From Phellopilus nigrolimitatus (Eukaryota; Basidiomycota; Agaricomycetes; Hymenochaetales; Hymenochaetaceae), in NCBI GenBank assembly GCA_021029095.1, contig JAJOHG010000187.1, forward strand, positions 1-49,990: a DNA stretch of 49,990 bases, read 5' to 3'. The notes under the pieces are model-generated. The model was not told the origin of the DNA, searched no databases, and saw only the letters and a program-made list of their open reading frames with translations. Below, in pieces: positions 19,901 to 31,790 of this stretch (positions are counted from its first letter, which is position 1; every line of letters begins with the position of its first letter). Position numbers and translations under genes: made by a program.

Positions 19901-21621
19901 TTGTAATCCATCTTGCTTGGGTGCACCGATGTGGAGGCATAACGCTGGCTCCTGGCTGGCGATGAACTCCGTGACGCGCTGTGCTTTGAGTACACAGATG
20001 GGGAAGAGAGGGCGGAGGACACGACTTGCGGGCTGGCGCGCCTTGCGTCCGAAATCTTCAGGCCCTCGAATTGGCCTGAGGGCGGAATTGCCGATACAAT
20101 GGAAGCTTCCGCGTTCGTCTCCGCAATACGCGAAACACGATGAAGTGCAGCCTGCTCAGTACGACTGAGCTTCAACGCACTCGGCGTCACGCTCGGCGGG
20201 GGCGCATGTGAGGTCCGCACGTTTGCACGCGGTACACTGTCCTTGCGCGGGGGCGGTGCAGGAAGATCTTCCACCTCTGCATCCCTTTGCGATTGCTCGA
20301 CTCGCGGCTCCCGGGCTGGGACTACGAATGCCTCCGGAGGAGGAAGCACGCCTGCCGCAGCTGCATCGCGCTTCCGTCTCTTCATTGACCGCGACGAGCT
20401 CCTCCGCGAAAGTACTTCCATTGGCTGGGCTACGCCGTCCCAATTGACGTCTCGCGGAAGCGTTGCAGAGTCCTGGCGCAACATGCGCTGATTTAGCTCC
20501 AGCACAGGCGTCTCAGCATTCGATGGGCGAGCTGAGAACGAGATCGACTTTGAAAACACGTCGCGCGCCGTTGAGATACCTGATATTGACGAATCGGTTT
20601 CTATATCGGAGTTCCAGCCCAGAGATTGCCCGGAAAGGGTGAGGGCGGAGCGCCGAATACCACCTGAGCGCGGTACGGAGATAGCCTCCTGCGTGGGCGA
20701 AAAAGGTATCTGTAGCGGTGTAACGGCAGGCATAGGTACCATTCGACGCGTTTTTTCACGCGTGAATTTCTGAGTGATAAGGTAAACATCATAACATCGT
20801 TCTGGGGAAGAAACAACATACCGGGTCTCGAGGACTGCCATCTTGAGAAGAACTTGACCCCGGAGCCTAAAGATTAGACAGGTCAGCTCTCCTGGCCAGC
20901 TTTGTTATTTATGAAAATCGCGAATAAAATGAGTATAATCTAGCGTCCTTGCATTCGCACTGCATGTACTGCGCTTTTAATAGAGCAGTTTGGAACATCT
21001 CTTCGATTGGTTCACAGGAAAGCGACAGGATGGAAAATTGCTGGACGTAGTGTGTATGCACAAACGGGTTTAACATGAATTGAGCACCGGCAACGAGATG
21101 GAGAAAGGCATCTACCTCTAGATCAATCATCAACCCATGATTTAAAACATACACACTTACGCGACCAGCGACATAAACCAAAGGATGTAAGAAATAACAC
21201 ACACACTTACCTGGAAGAATGGGGGCTTGACGACAACCGTATCGTCGACCAAGCTGGTCGCGCTGCCCCTGCCGTATCGCAGAAAATCATCTGGGAGTGA
21301 TTTCAGTAGCGAGTCGTGTTTGAACTCGAGCTTGATCTCTGGCGAGCGTTGGGATGAGTAGTGCACCATTACAGGTTGCGTTCTGCATTTATCTGCATCG
21401 TCAATCGCCACGTGTGCAAAGGGATGAAAATCGTTCTTCGTAGGGAGGTCTCCATCGTCTCCTGGAGACATGAAAGAGCTCGATTCACGTGGAGCGCGTC
21501 TGACGGTACGCGAGCTGCCGCCCACACCCAGACCATCGCCGCCGCATGCCGCCGCGCCATTCATCTTGCTCCTATTCCGTTTCTTGCGTCCTCGTCCTCC
21601 CATGTTGATGAACGACAGCAT
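16975..21621 (-). CDS. Large Ser-rich coiled-coil protein, conserved-looking, function unknown
   Basis: Six exons join in frame: 21621-21211, 20866-20822, 20769-19464, 19389-17389, 17313-17069 and 17010-16975, giving 1347 aa. The N-terminus is basic (GGRGRKKRNRSK). A long disordered Ser/Pro/Thr-rich middle follows, full of SPxR and SP sites typical of kinase targets. Around residues 960-1000 comes an ordered segment WRALTLDAAIWTFTSAQLQ, then a coiled coil over roughly 1000-1150 (LDAELTEALERLEARKTDI through IERDLDALNEQV). The tail is again Ser-rich and ends AIIAMLDRD. No enzyme motif, membrane span or signal peptide is visible. It could be a cytoskeletal or cell-polarity scaffold, but I have no direct evidence. 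The 344-nt first intron is unusually long and may hide a small exon. Confidence 0.75.
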
Positions 21622-24477
21622 GCTCTCAGAGGGCAGGCACGGACGCAGAACGAACGCCAGGGTGTACTAAATAAGTGTGTCAAATTGAATCAGTTCCGGG
21701 TGGTTACCACGCGGTATTTTCCGCGCTAGCTGTTGTCGTCCAGTGGTTCTCGACGTCGGCAGGGGAAAAAAAGGTGCGGATGCGAAGGGAGGCAATGAGA
21801 GGCGACAACGATGGGCATCTCGACGTATTATGATGAGGACGAGAGTTAAGTAAGTAGCTAAAAATGATGGTACAGATCGAACTCGAAACCTGGGTAATGC
21901 GCCTCTGGACTCTCGATCGAAGGCTGTGAGTCCACTTCCTTTTCTGGAGCTTATGCTCTAACCAAGTACTCGCCGCCTATTGACCATTTGGCATCCTTGG
22001 GTACATATTCAGGACTTTACTTTCTGCTCTGGATATTCAAGCAACTTCTCATATTTGGCGACGTTATTCTTGCCACGTGGGAGTCTGGATTGTCTCTTTA
22101 GGGAGACAAATCAGATTCAATTGACTCTCCCTGTCCTAGAGACGGTGCGCGCATCCATCCTCCCGTCATGCATAATCTGCGGTTATAATGCTTTATCTTC
22201 TACTCATTACACTCCTTTAAACCCTCGTTCAAATCTCGCTGATCATCAGGAAGGAAGCACTTTTGCCATCGGCGACTCATCGCGCTTGATTCCATATTGA
22301 TCGAGAAAACCTAACTGATTGGGTCCATCTCAAGCCCAGTACGACACAGCGAAATGTCGGGTTATGAAGTCCAGCTCATGTTAAGCAGTTCCCCGTCTTC
22401 GCTATCTTTATGCGGACCCCAAGATCAAGATCGACTCAAAGTAAATGTGCGTGAGCTTTGTTAGGAGTCTAGAACTAAGGATTTCTCGCATCATTGTTTC
22501 CTCCCTCGAAGCACATTCGACCCTTGCCGCCGGCGGAGGATGCAGACCCGCCGTATCACGCTGTGCTACCCGACGTCGTCGTTACTTATGATTTTTTCTC
22601 AGGAGGCTGACGAGTGTCTCACGCCGACTTGTCCAGTTCTGAGCAAGCTGATGCGGGTTGTGAGGCACAATGTTCGCACACACTAGACGAGGCATACATA
22701 CCTGCATGCCAAGTCTTCAGTTATTGGGAGTATGAGAACGCTTGCAAGAGAACGGGTTTCGATACTCGGCAACCAGTGGTACGTCCGTGCACTCCGGTAA
22801 TAAATTGTACATACTACTGTATAAGAATGACGACGGGATAGAAGTCGCCTAAGAGGATCTTTACCCGTGATATCTGTCTAGTATCTAACAGATGTGCTCG
22901 CTATATTCTGATATTCTGCATAATGGAAAACTAGATAATCACGAGGCGCATTGATGTCTTCGCGCTCACATTATTTAGCTACGATAAGAGCATACGCTCT
23001 TCTACAATGGATCACCGCGGACATTAGTGAATCCACATCACGGTGCGAGTAGACTATTCCACCACCCCATTGATATCAAGTAAGTACCCTCCGTTGCTAC
23101 CCGGCTTCGCGAAGCGAGAAGCGTGCATGAAGTTTGGATCTCGTGCTGACGTCCTGACATCCGTACTTCCGAGTCGCCCATGCACCTCAGATCGAATTTC
23201 TCCCTACCAAATCTTTTCGTATTTGGCGCGGAGCTCGAAGTGTGAAGAACGCTTACTTAGCTACCACCCAAGCACGAATAATCCAAAGACACATTTCGGC
23301 GACTCGTGAGTTTTCTTGAGTGTCGGGCTACGAGCGCTACATCAACCTACATGCCCGTAAGTAATGTGGCTTTCACGTGGAAACTTCCATGACATCATGT
23401 CACTCAAGTTGCCGGGTAGATTTCGTACAGTTTACATACCGATGATCGTTGCTCGCAAGGTGACGTGCACAGCTCTCCGGCTTGCGATTAAGTTGCCCTG
23501 ATGTGCCTATTTGCACTGGTGCAGGGGATCAGCAGATTGACGTCCGGACTGGTTTTGGTTATTCCCTGGAAAATCTTGGGAAAATCAGAGTTATGGAAGA
23601 GGCGCCTGGTAGAGATCCGAAGTCAGAGTAACCAGAATGTCGAGAATCTTGGAAGGACGTGTTGGCATGTTTCAACCGAGATCATGCCTACATAGGAAAA
23701 CACAGAAAGGTCGCAAAAAGGAGGCGGGAAAGATTCAATGATTGGTCCGTCATCCTGGTACCGAGTTTGAGAAAGTCGTACAAGTTCACGAGCTGTAACA
23801 TGCGCATCACATCAGCCACAATTAGAATAATTTGCAAATAAATCAGCTTGCTGTTCCTCCGCACTTCCTCCATCAATAATCCGCGTGCGCACCCGAAGTT
23901 GTAACCTGTAGGATGACTGGAGTCGGACATAACTTTATGTAAATTCAAGGAGTGCACTCATGAGTCGTGTCGATGAGAGGTGCTGCCGTTACATCGCCTG
24001 TTGATGCGAAAGGCCAATAGGATGGAACACGTTACAAAGAGAACAATAGGTTCAAAAAAAGACAAATCTTCAAATCCGCCTTGCGAGAGACACAATTGGA
24101 CGTTTCTTGTTGGACACGAGAGCTAACATCATCGGGAGAGAAGAGCCAGTCGCAGAAAAGAACGGCTGACGAGAGAGCTGGACCACTGTTCTTTATAACG
24201 CCAGAAGCGTCGCCCTTACCACGTCTAATTCGTAGAGTTCTCTGTGGTGTTATCGGTAGTCTCGTATCAAGACATCGAGTCTAGCGGTTCTAATCTCTCT
24301 CGGAGCGCGTTGATTCTGGACGTTCAAGGAACGAGAGTTAAACTTAAAGAGTTATAAAGGATATGTCACGTGCCAATGTTTAGGGCCGGTGTTTGGGGAC
24401 TTCAAAAATTATCCATGTTGTACAGCTTCGGCCGAAGTGCTACCTAGCTAGCCAACGTCCTTGAACAATTCGGCATT
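21622..24477. other. Gene-poor intergenic region, about 2.9 kb
   Basis: Only short frames (90 codons or fewer for most, 106 at 21980-22300) are present and none shows family features. The DNA is close to even composition with no long repeat visible. A tRNA-like/SINE-like segment lies at 21866-21984 (separate entry). I see no transposase, reverse transcriptase or other gene. The right end includes the promoter of threonine synthase. Confidence 0.5.
21866..21984 (-). other. tRNA-like segment, possible tRNA-derived SINE or decayed tRNA
   Basis: On the minus strand the order is an A-box-like GGCGAGTACTTGGTTAGAGC, a GGACTC...GAGTCC stem, then a B-box-like GAGTTCGATC, followed 10 bases later by TTTTT, which could stop RNA polymerase III. 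The A-to-B spacing is longer than in a normal tRNA and I cannot fold a standard cloverleaf. The call is tentative. Confidence 0.3.
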
Positions 24478-24484
24478 TGACTCA
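24478..24484 (+). promoter_or_regulatory. GCN4/CPC1-type site TGACTCA upstream of threonine synthase
   Basis: An exact TGACTCA sits 73 bp upstream of the threonine synthase ATG. This is the consensus bound by Gcn4/Cpc1 bZIP activators in general amino-acid control, which regulate threonine biosynthesis in studied fungi. Position and target gene fit. Binding in this organism is inference. Confidence 0.5.
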
Positions 24485-24556
24485 CACTTCGACTTGTAAC
24501 TTGCAGAGTTTGACTTGCCCAAATTCTCGCTATACGGCTTGTCGCCGATTTTTGAC

Positions 24557-26506
24557 ATGAAATACTTTTCTACGCGAGGAGACGGGCAAGAGCTGTCTTT
24601 CGAAGAGGTCATTCATTTTTCAACGCCCTAGCACTGTTCACCGACCTCTCGTGCAGACCGTCCTGACTGGACTTGCGCCCGATGGCGGACTCTACATTCC
24701 AGTCGAGATACCGAAGCTTCCGGAGGACTGGCGAAGGAGCTGGGCAAAGCTATCTTTCCAGGAGCTCTCGCTCGAGGTCCTGTCACTCTACATCTCGCCC
24801 TCCGAAATATCGCGCGACGAGCTCCGCGAGCTGGTAAACAATTCGTACAAGTTGTTCAGGAATCCAGACGTTGCACCGCTCAAGAAGCTGAGCGATGAGC
24901 TTTTTGTGCTCGAGCTGTTTCATGGGCCGACATTCGCCTTCAAGGACGTGGCGCTGCAGCTGCTCGGGAACCTCTTCGAGTTCTTCTTGTTGAGAAGGAA
25001 CGCTGGAAAGAAGGCGGGCGAGCCGAGGGAACGACTCACGGTTGTTGGCGCGACGAGCGGCGATACTGGGAGGTAAGTGAATCCAAAAATGATTACGTAT
25101 CTAAATCGTTCTGAGGATCTATGCGCCCAAAGTGCTGCCATCTACGGTCTGCGAAACAAGGCGGATATTTCCATCTTCATCCTCCACCCAAAAGGGCGTG
25201 TTTCGCCCATACAGGAGGCGCAGATGACAACCGTGACGGACTATAACGTGCACAATGTCGCCGTCAAGGGCACCTTCGACGACTGCCAGGTGAGTTCGCG
25301 CCAGTCCCATTCCTCCTCTCCTATCTTGCGCACTAACTCAGCTTGCAGGACATCGTAAAAGTGCTTTTCGCTGACCGCGAGTTCAACGCCACGCACCGCC
25401 TCGGCGCAATCAACTCCATCAACTGGGCGCGCATCCTTGCACAGACCGTATACTACTTCCTCTCGTTCTTCCACGCACAGCGTCAGCTTCCCGCGCCTCC
25501 CCCAGGCACAGCGGCGCCGCAGCTGCAGTACGTCGTACCGACGGGCAACTTCGGGGACATCCTCGCGGGCTACTATGCCGCGCGCATGGGCCTTCCCAGC
25601 GCGCGTCTTGCCGTCGCGACAAACGCAAACGACATCCTCGCGCGCTTCTGGCGGAGCGGACGGTACGAAAAAACGGAATCTGGTCCGGCACTAGAGGGTG
25701 CAGAGGGCGAGGGTGCTGCTGCACCCGCAGGCGGCGCGTCGGACGGTAAACAGGCAGGCGCCGATGGCGTGAAGGAGACATTGAGCCCGGCGATGGACAT
25801 CCTGGTGTCAAGCAACTTCGAGCGCCTGTTGTGGTACCTGTCCTTTGAGGCGTCAGGCTCGAGCGACCGCAAGGCGTCCTGCGCAGCCGTCGCAGGCTGG
25901 ATGAGCAAAGTGAAGACTGACGGGAAGGTCGAAGTGCCCACGTCGGTGCTGGAGCTAGCCCGCCGCGATTTCGTCGCAGAGCGGATCTCAGATGAGCAGG
26001 TGCGTTTGATATATTTGACGGTCGTTGTTTCTAGTTTTTTTTTTGAAGTTGACACTCGTTTATTGTTTTCGTGCATACAGACTGCCGAGACTATCCGCTC
26101 CTTCTACAAGTCGTCGCCTCCCTACATCGCGGATCCACACACCGCCGTCGGCCTTGCGGCAGCACGTCTCATTGCTCCCCAAAAGTATGTCCACCCATAC
26201 CATGAAAGAATGAAGAATAGAGCTAACCGCTCGACCCATAGTCCGCCCTCAACTGTCCAGATTGTGCTCTCGACCGCACATCCTGCCAAGTTCTCCGAGG
26301 CCGTCGCCAGCGCGCTGCAGTCCGAGCCGTCGTTCGACTTCGCGCGCGACGTGCTCCCCGCCGAGTTCAAAGGGTTACTTGAGAAGGAGCGCCGCGTGAT
26401 TGACGTTGAGGCTGCAGACATCAACTTGGTGAAGGAGGTCATCGAGAGCGTGGCACAAAAGAGGAGAGAGGACGAGGGTGAGGGTGAGGGCGCGCTGAGC
26501 GTTTGA
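24557..26506 (+). CDS. THR4: Threonine synthase
   Basis: This PLP enzyme converts O-phosphohomoserine to threonine and phosphate. Six exons (24557-24607, 24657-25072, 25133-25289, 25349-25999, 26081-26184, 26242-26506) give 547 aa, slightly longer than the yeast enzyme (514). The start MKYFSTRGDG is the usual fungal one, and the first exon of only 51 nt is easily missed. Visible motifs are HGPTFAFKDVALQ with the PLP lysine near residue 113, GATSGDTGSAAIYG phosphate-binding loop, INSINWARILAQTVYYF and PTGNFGDILAGYYA. An Ala/Gly-rich insert of about 45 residues (after SGRYEKTES) is longer than I expect. It is convergent with Dus3, 135 bp away, and has a GCN4-type site upstream. Confidence 0.95.
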
Positions 26507-26641
26507 GTGATGAAACTGTACGATTCCTGCTAATATAGTACATTTCTATAGAACATAGCACATTCTATTTTTGTATAACCTCTTGGTAAATGGTGGCCAA
26601 GGCAAGAGGGAGAAGTGTCGGTCAATGGTGGGGTGGTGCAA

Positions 26642-29341
26642 CTAGCCCTGTCCCTCTTCCGCTCCGTACGAATTACTCTTGTGCTTCGGTGTGAACGACC
26701 ACCCCTCCGGGACCTTTCCAAGGAACATCTCTGAGATTCTCACCCAGTCGCGGCTGTCAGGGCTCGACAAGAGCGTCTCTGAATTACCACAGATTCACCA
26801 CGTACAGAAAGTCAAGTTAGTCAGAAAGACTGCACCATAAGAATGAGTTTCTACGAAAACACGCACCGAGTTCATCTCGCCCTCTGAAGGCTGGCGGACG
26901 GTCGTTCAGCTTCGCGGGAAGGACCTCCAGGAGACCGATGGGTACGTAGCGATGCGTGAAGGACAGCGACTCGCACAAGTAGCGACGGGTAGTATTGACG
27001 CCTGCTGTGTCAGACCCGAAGTGGCTAATTGTGATATTTAGTCTCGCGCGAGGAAAAACATCTCAACGTTTTCCAACTTACTTCAAACCAAATTCCGCGT
27101 ACTACCAAGCCAACGCGTTGTGATTAGGCGGCAGAGAAACGCGGGGAAAAAGAGGCAATGCGGACGAACCTTCCTTGCCAGCTCGAGCCGCTCGCGTGCG
27201 CTGATATCCCACTCCCTGCGTTCCTTAATCTCGGTGAAGATCCACGGCTTGATGAGCGCGCCTCGTCCAACCATAACGCCATCGACGCCGCCCTGCTCGA
27301 TGCTCTCCCAATAGCCCTGAGACGAGAAGCAATCGCCACCTCCAAAAATCGGCATCGGCGCCACTAAGAGTTTTTATGTTAAGTGTTTCAAGTATAGAAA
27401 AAAGGGGAGAAGAGGAGAGCAACGTACAATTTTCCTCTGCCTCCCGCGCCCGCACCTCGTCGACACACTCTCGTATATAGTCCCAATCGGCGAGCTTGGT
27501 GTAGCGCTGCTGGCGGGTGCGGCCATGTAGCTTTTCACGGCCGTGGTCAGTCCTTAGCCCTCTCAAATAATATGGGATACCTACCGTCATAGCCCCGATA
27601 CCAGTTGTCGAAGCGAGGCGCGGCATGAGCTTATGCGCGGTGTTGCGGCCTTCCTTCACACCCGTCCTCAGCTTGACGGTCAATGGGATCTCGCCGAGCG
27701 CCTTGTTCATTCCGACAAGGATTTTGCTCAGTTTACCAGGCGTGTCCAAGACTTCCATCAAATTTTTCAGCAGCTTATTTAGTAAAAAAAATTGACTGCA
27801 GGGTACACACGGGCTGAACCACTGCCGCCCCGGAACACGAGGTCGATCGGGCAGCCACAGTTGACATCGACGAAGTCTACTCCCTGCGGGCCAAACTCGC
27901 GAGCAATCGTTTCGGCGGTAGCGGTCAGCGTCCCGGGCTTGCTCCCCGCGAGTTGTACACCGAAAGTGCGCTCGGACGGATGTCGTCGGACTAAGGACCA
28001 CTCCTCTTTCGAGCCCTGGAGGAAGGACGTAGCGAGACCCACTGGAGTTTCTTGAATGATACGAAGAGAATGGCCTGTACGAAGAAGACTTACTTTCGCC
28101 GCAGGTTATATCAGCACCAAGCGAAACACAAAGTTGTCTAAACGGCTGGATGGAGTTTTAGTATTTGGGACATTGAGGTAACCTATAGAGCATACTAGAT
28201 TTCCGACAGTGGTGAGAGGTGCCAAGTCTAATGCAATAAGTCAGCAAGTCAGCATAACAAAATGTTTTCTAGACTCACAGGTGAGACCTTTCCAGTTGAG
28301 CCTCTTTTTCTCGCTAAATCGCACGGGCACATCGGGTGTGTCCTTCTGCGCGTCGCCATCTGCGAGTTCAGCCTCAGTGAATGTCGTGGCGTCCTCGTTA
28401 TGTTGTGCTTTCTTTCCACTCTCAGAGGCTTGTAGCTCTTTCAAGTAAGCTTCTGTAATAGGTTGTGGGCACTGAAGTATGCTTAGCCATACTGTTTTCG
28501 CGTCTTCATCTTTTGATGCAGATTACGAACCTTTTTGGAACGTAGCTGCTTGAGGACATTGGGCGGCAGAAAGTTGACCTCAGACGATTCGATCTTGCGC
28601 TGAGCAACCTTTTCATCGTCTCTGACAAGCTCCACAGAGCCAGAGTCCGACTTTTTGACGTGGGCGCCAAGAAAACGACATTTTAGTCCATGCCTGCATT
28701 CACCTTTTTCTGAAAATACAGGACAGATTGCAGAAGGATTTACGGAGGGCGGTAAGCCTGATGCAACTGTCGAATCTTCCGACACAACAGTACGTTCGTC
28801 TGTGGACACGCCAGGAACAGGCAACGAGTCGACGCTTAGAGGAAAAGCGATATCTCTCGGTTTTTGAGCCAGGTATCCATCGATGTCGTGCGTGAAACGG
28901 CATCTGAGTTTATGACAACAGGTTAGTGATTCTCTTCCGCATGTAAAAGTGCATACAGTCTCACTCATCGGCAAATTCACATGTGTTTCCAACCGCAACT
29001 TTCCAGCATAATTCCAATTCGTCTCGCATCTTCCCAAATCGCCGACCTTTGTTGGCACCAGAGCGTTTCTTCTTCTCTTCCTTCGACAGCTTTTGACGCT
29101 TTCCTGGGGGAGGTCCCGAGCGCTCATCCTCATCTTCGCGACTACCTCGGTGCCCCCCGTTCACATGATTAGTTGCATTTTCTGCGGAGTCGTCATCGAT
29201 AACAGCGCGAGGTTCGAGTGAAATCAGGAATCTGGGTGCGCGATTTTCAGCGCCTGAAGAGGATGTCGCAAAGTCGACTTTAGATGAGCCTCACTCAGCC
29301 TTGATCGCCGCAGTTCCTGACGGGTAACTTTTTGAGGTCAT
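26642..29341 (-). CDS. DUS3: tRNA-dihydrouridine(47) synthase (NAD(P)+)-like
   Basis: Dus3 reduces U47 in the variable loop of tRNAs. Thirteen exons close in frame: 29341-29295, 29231-28965, 28903-28527, 28452-28279, 28227-28196, 28145-28094, 28041-27811, 27751-27585, 27530-27428, 27363-27170, 27101-27082 (20 nt), 27024-26867 and 26778-26642, giving 652 aa. The N-terminal part has two CCCH zinc fingers ([15 protein letters not shown] near 90, and [18 protein letters not shown] near 162). The FMN barrel follows: [41 protein letters not shown] with the catalytic Cys near 380, [13 protein letters not shown] and [12 protein letters not shown]. The C-terminal helical domain contains [16 protein letters not shown]. 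It is divergent from RRP9 with 240 bp between starts. Confidence 0.93.
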
Positions 29342-29581
29342 TCTAGCTCGAGGTCTTTTAGAATATAAGATAGATACAGAAGCTGAGCAGACGAAATAAC
29401 AGACGTCGGGACGCCGGAGAGCAAAGGTAATGTCGGCGTATTTCAATGGTGTCCACGTCTCCACGACGCAAGCCGATTGTATTCGTGAGAACATTCAGCT
29501 TTACGTAACGCAAGAGGCAGATCTTTCAAAAGTTTAGCAGAAGTGAGGCACAATATTTTCTTTGTACCGCTCCTCGTCGTC
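29342..29581. promoter_or_regulatory. Bidirectional promoter region DUS3 / RRP9
   Basis: Only 240 bp separate the ATG of DUS3 (minus) and that of RRP9 (plus), so regulatory sequence is probably shared. The genes serve tRNA modification and pre-rRNA processing, a plausible pair for co-regulation with growth. No canonical element stood out. Confidence 0.55.
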
Positions 29582-31790
29582 ATGCCCGACGCCTTCTTCG
29601 TGTCGAACAAGACACGCAAGCGCAAACGCTCGGGCGCCAAAGAGGCCTCGACGTCAAAAAAGCCCGTCAACGGAAAGGGACGGCCGGCACCGGGAGCAAA
29701 ACCGAAGCCAAATGGCTCGCGACGAAGAGACGAGGAGCTCGAGTCAGACGCGACTCAGGACGACGACGTCGGCGGTATCGACGATTTGGATTTGCTTGCA
29801 TCGGATACGGATCCTGGTGTTAGTGGTGAGGAGGATGAGCTGGAAACACCCGCGGAGAAGAGACTGAGGCTGGCGAAGGTATACCTGGAGAGCGTGAAGG
29901 AGGGACTCGGTAGATCTTACTCTTTTTACCTGAAGTTTTTCGGATGATTGAAAAGAATTTTAGGTACAGCAGACGGAGAGTTTGACGCTGCTGAGCTCGA
30001 TCGAGAGCTCATCGCTTCGAGATTAAAACAAGATGTCATGGAGCATAGTGGGAAAATGCATAAATTTATGGCGGACTCCGTATGTCGCTTGCATATATCT
30101 CCCAAATAACATCTGAGTTTTCCATGTAGTTAGAAATAGCTGACCCGCCAATATATCTCCGGACGCGCGGGCACCGGCAGTCCGTCACCGCCGCAGTAGC
30201 CAGCTCGAGCGGAAAATATATTTTCACCTCTGGGAAGGAGGGCTCGATAGTTCGGACGGACCTTTCTTCAGGGGAGCAAGTCTCGGCGTTCCACAAACTC
30301 AGAACCGAATTTCCTGCAAAAGGGAATGGGACGGGAAAGGGAAAAGGCAAAGAGAAGGCCTCTGCAGAGGTGCACGGGCACACGGACGAAGTACTCGCCC
30401 TTGCGTTAAGTGACGACGGGAAATATCTGGCGAGTGGTGGGAAGGACAGGAAGCTCGTCGTATGGGATGCAGAGAAAGGGGAATGGCTAAGGAGCTTCGG
30501 GGGGCACAAAGATACGATCTCGGTCCGTCCCAACCCCGTCCACAGCTGAATGTGAATTAACACGCTAACACCTCACAGTGTCTCGCCTTCCGTAAAGGCA
30601 CGCACCAGCTATACACCGCATCTCTCGATCGTACACTCAAACTTTTTGATCTTTCGCCGAGCGTAATGGGCTACGTCGACACACTCTTCGGGCACCAGGA
30701 CCATGTCGTCGGGCTCGATGCTTTGCGGGCAGAGACCACCGTTAGTTCGGGCGCGCGCGACCGCACAGTGCGCTTCTGGAAAGTCGCCGATGAGACGCAG
30801 CTCGTGTTCCGTGGCGGCGGCATAAGCAAGGTGCGCGAGGTGCTCGAGAGCGGGCTGGAGGGGCTCGGGGACGGCCATGACGACGAGGGTGAGAGCGCGA
30901 ATGCAAGGAAGGAGGCACGGGACAAGGGGAAGGAGAAGAGGTACGAGGAAGGGAGTGTAGACTGCGTGGCTATGGTCGACGAGAACACGTTTGTCAGTGG
31001 CGGAGACAGCGGGTCAGTCTTTTTTTTTCTATCTTTCTTCCCCTCTATTTCGAATGATTGGTTCTTAACGAGCTCCTGGTGGCAGGTCAATATCTGTCTG
31101 GACGACGGCAAAGAAAAAACCCGTCTTCACGCAGCCCCTGGCTCACGGACTGCATGAGATGCTCTCAGAAACCGAAGGCGTCGTGTCGACGCCGAGATGG
31201 ATAACTGCGCTCGCGTGCCTCCGCTATGGGGATGTAATCGTCTCAGGTAAGTGCAGCAGTTGGCCAAGCTATCTCTCTACCTTTCATCCTTTTCTTCTCC
31301 GTGTTTTTTGTTATTTAATTTCCCGAATTGTTCTGACTGCTTCCTATGTGTAAATTCGACGATACTGACGCACACTCGTGTCTACTCCTTTTTTTAATTT
31401 AATTTAGGCTCGTGGTCCTCCGAGATCCGCCTCTGGAAGCTTGCCGCCGATCTCTCTCCAAAAGCGCGCGCACCACGTCTCACGCTCGTCGGAGCGCTTC
31501 CCGCGCCTGGCATTATCAACTCGCTTCAAATCCTCACCATCCCACGCACCGACGCGGAGACTTGGGGGTGGCTCTCCGCGAAGGCAAAGGAAAACAATGC
31601 GAACTCCGAGGTTGAGGGATTACTCTCTAGTAAGAATAAGGGAAGAGGAAAGAAGGAGAGCCTATTGGTGATCGCGGGCATTGGTACAGAGCCACGTCTT
31701 GGGCGGTGGATGAATACGAAGGGCATTGGCGGCGGTGCGGCGAATGGAGGACGTGTGTTCGTGCTTCACCAAAGAGAAAAAGCGTCATAA
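29582..31790 (+). CDS. RRP9: U3 snoRNP-specific WD40 protein (U3-55K)
   Basis: Rrp9 binds the box B/C motif of U3 snoRNA and is needed for early pre-18S rRNA processing in the nucleolus. Six exons (29582-29909, 29964-30079, 30130-30522, 30579-31012, 31086-31246, 31408-31790) give 604 aa. The N-terminus MPDAFFVSNKTRKRKRS is basic and probably a nuclear signal, followed by an acidic DEELESDATQDDD stretch and the helical EKRLRLAKVYLESVKE. WD repeats follow, including HGHTDEVLALALSDDGKYLA, FGGHKDTISCLAFRKG, FGHQDHVVGLDAL and SWSSEIRLWKL. A charged insert (about GDGHDDEGESANARKEARDK) splits one blade. The fifth intron (161 nt) is the longest of the gene. Confidence 0.92.

Noticed and set aside
21622..24556. 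Degenerate retrotransposon
   Set aside because: The length and low gene content suggested one, but I found no reverse transcriptase, integrase or gag motif and no long terminal repeats.
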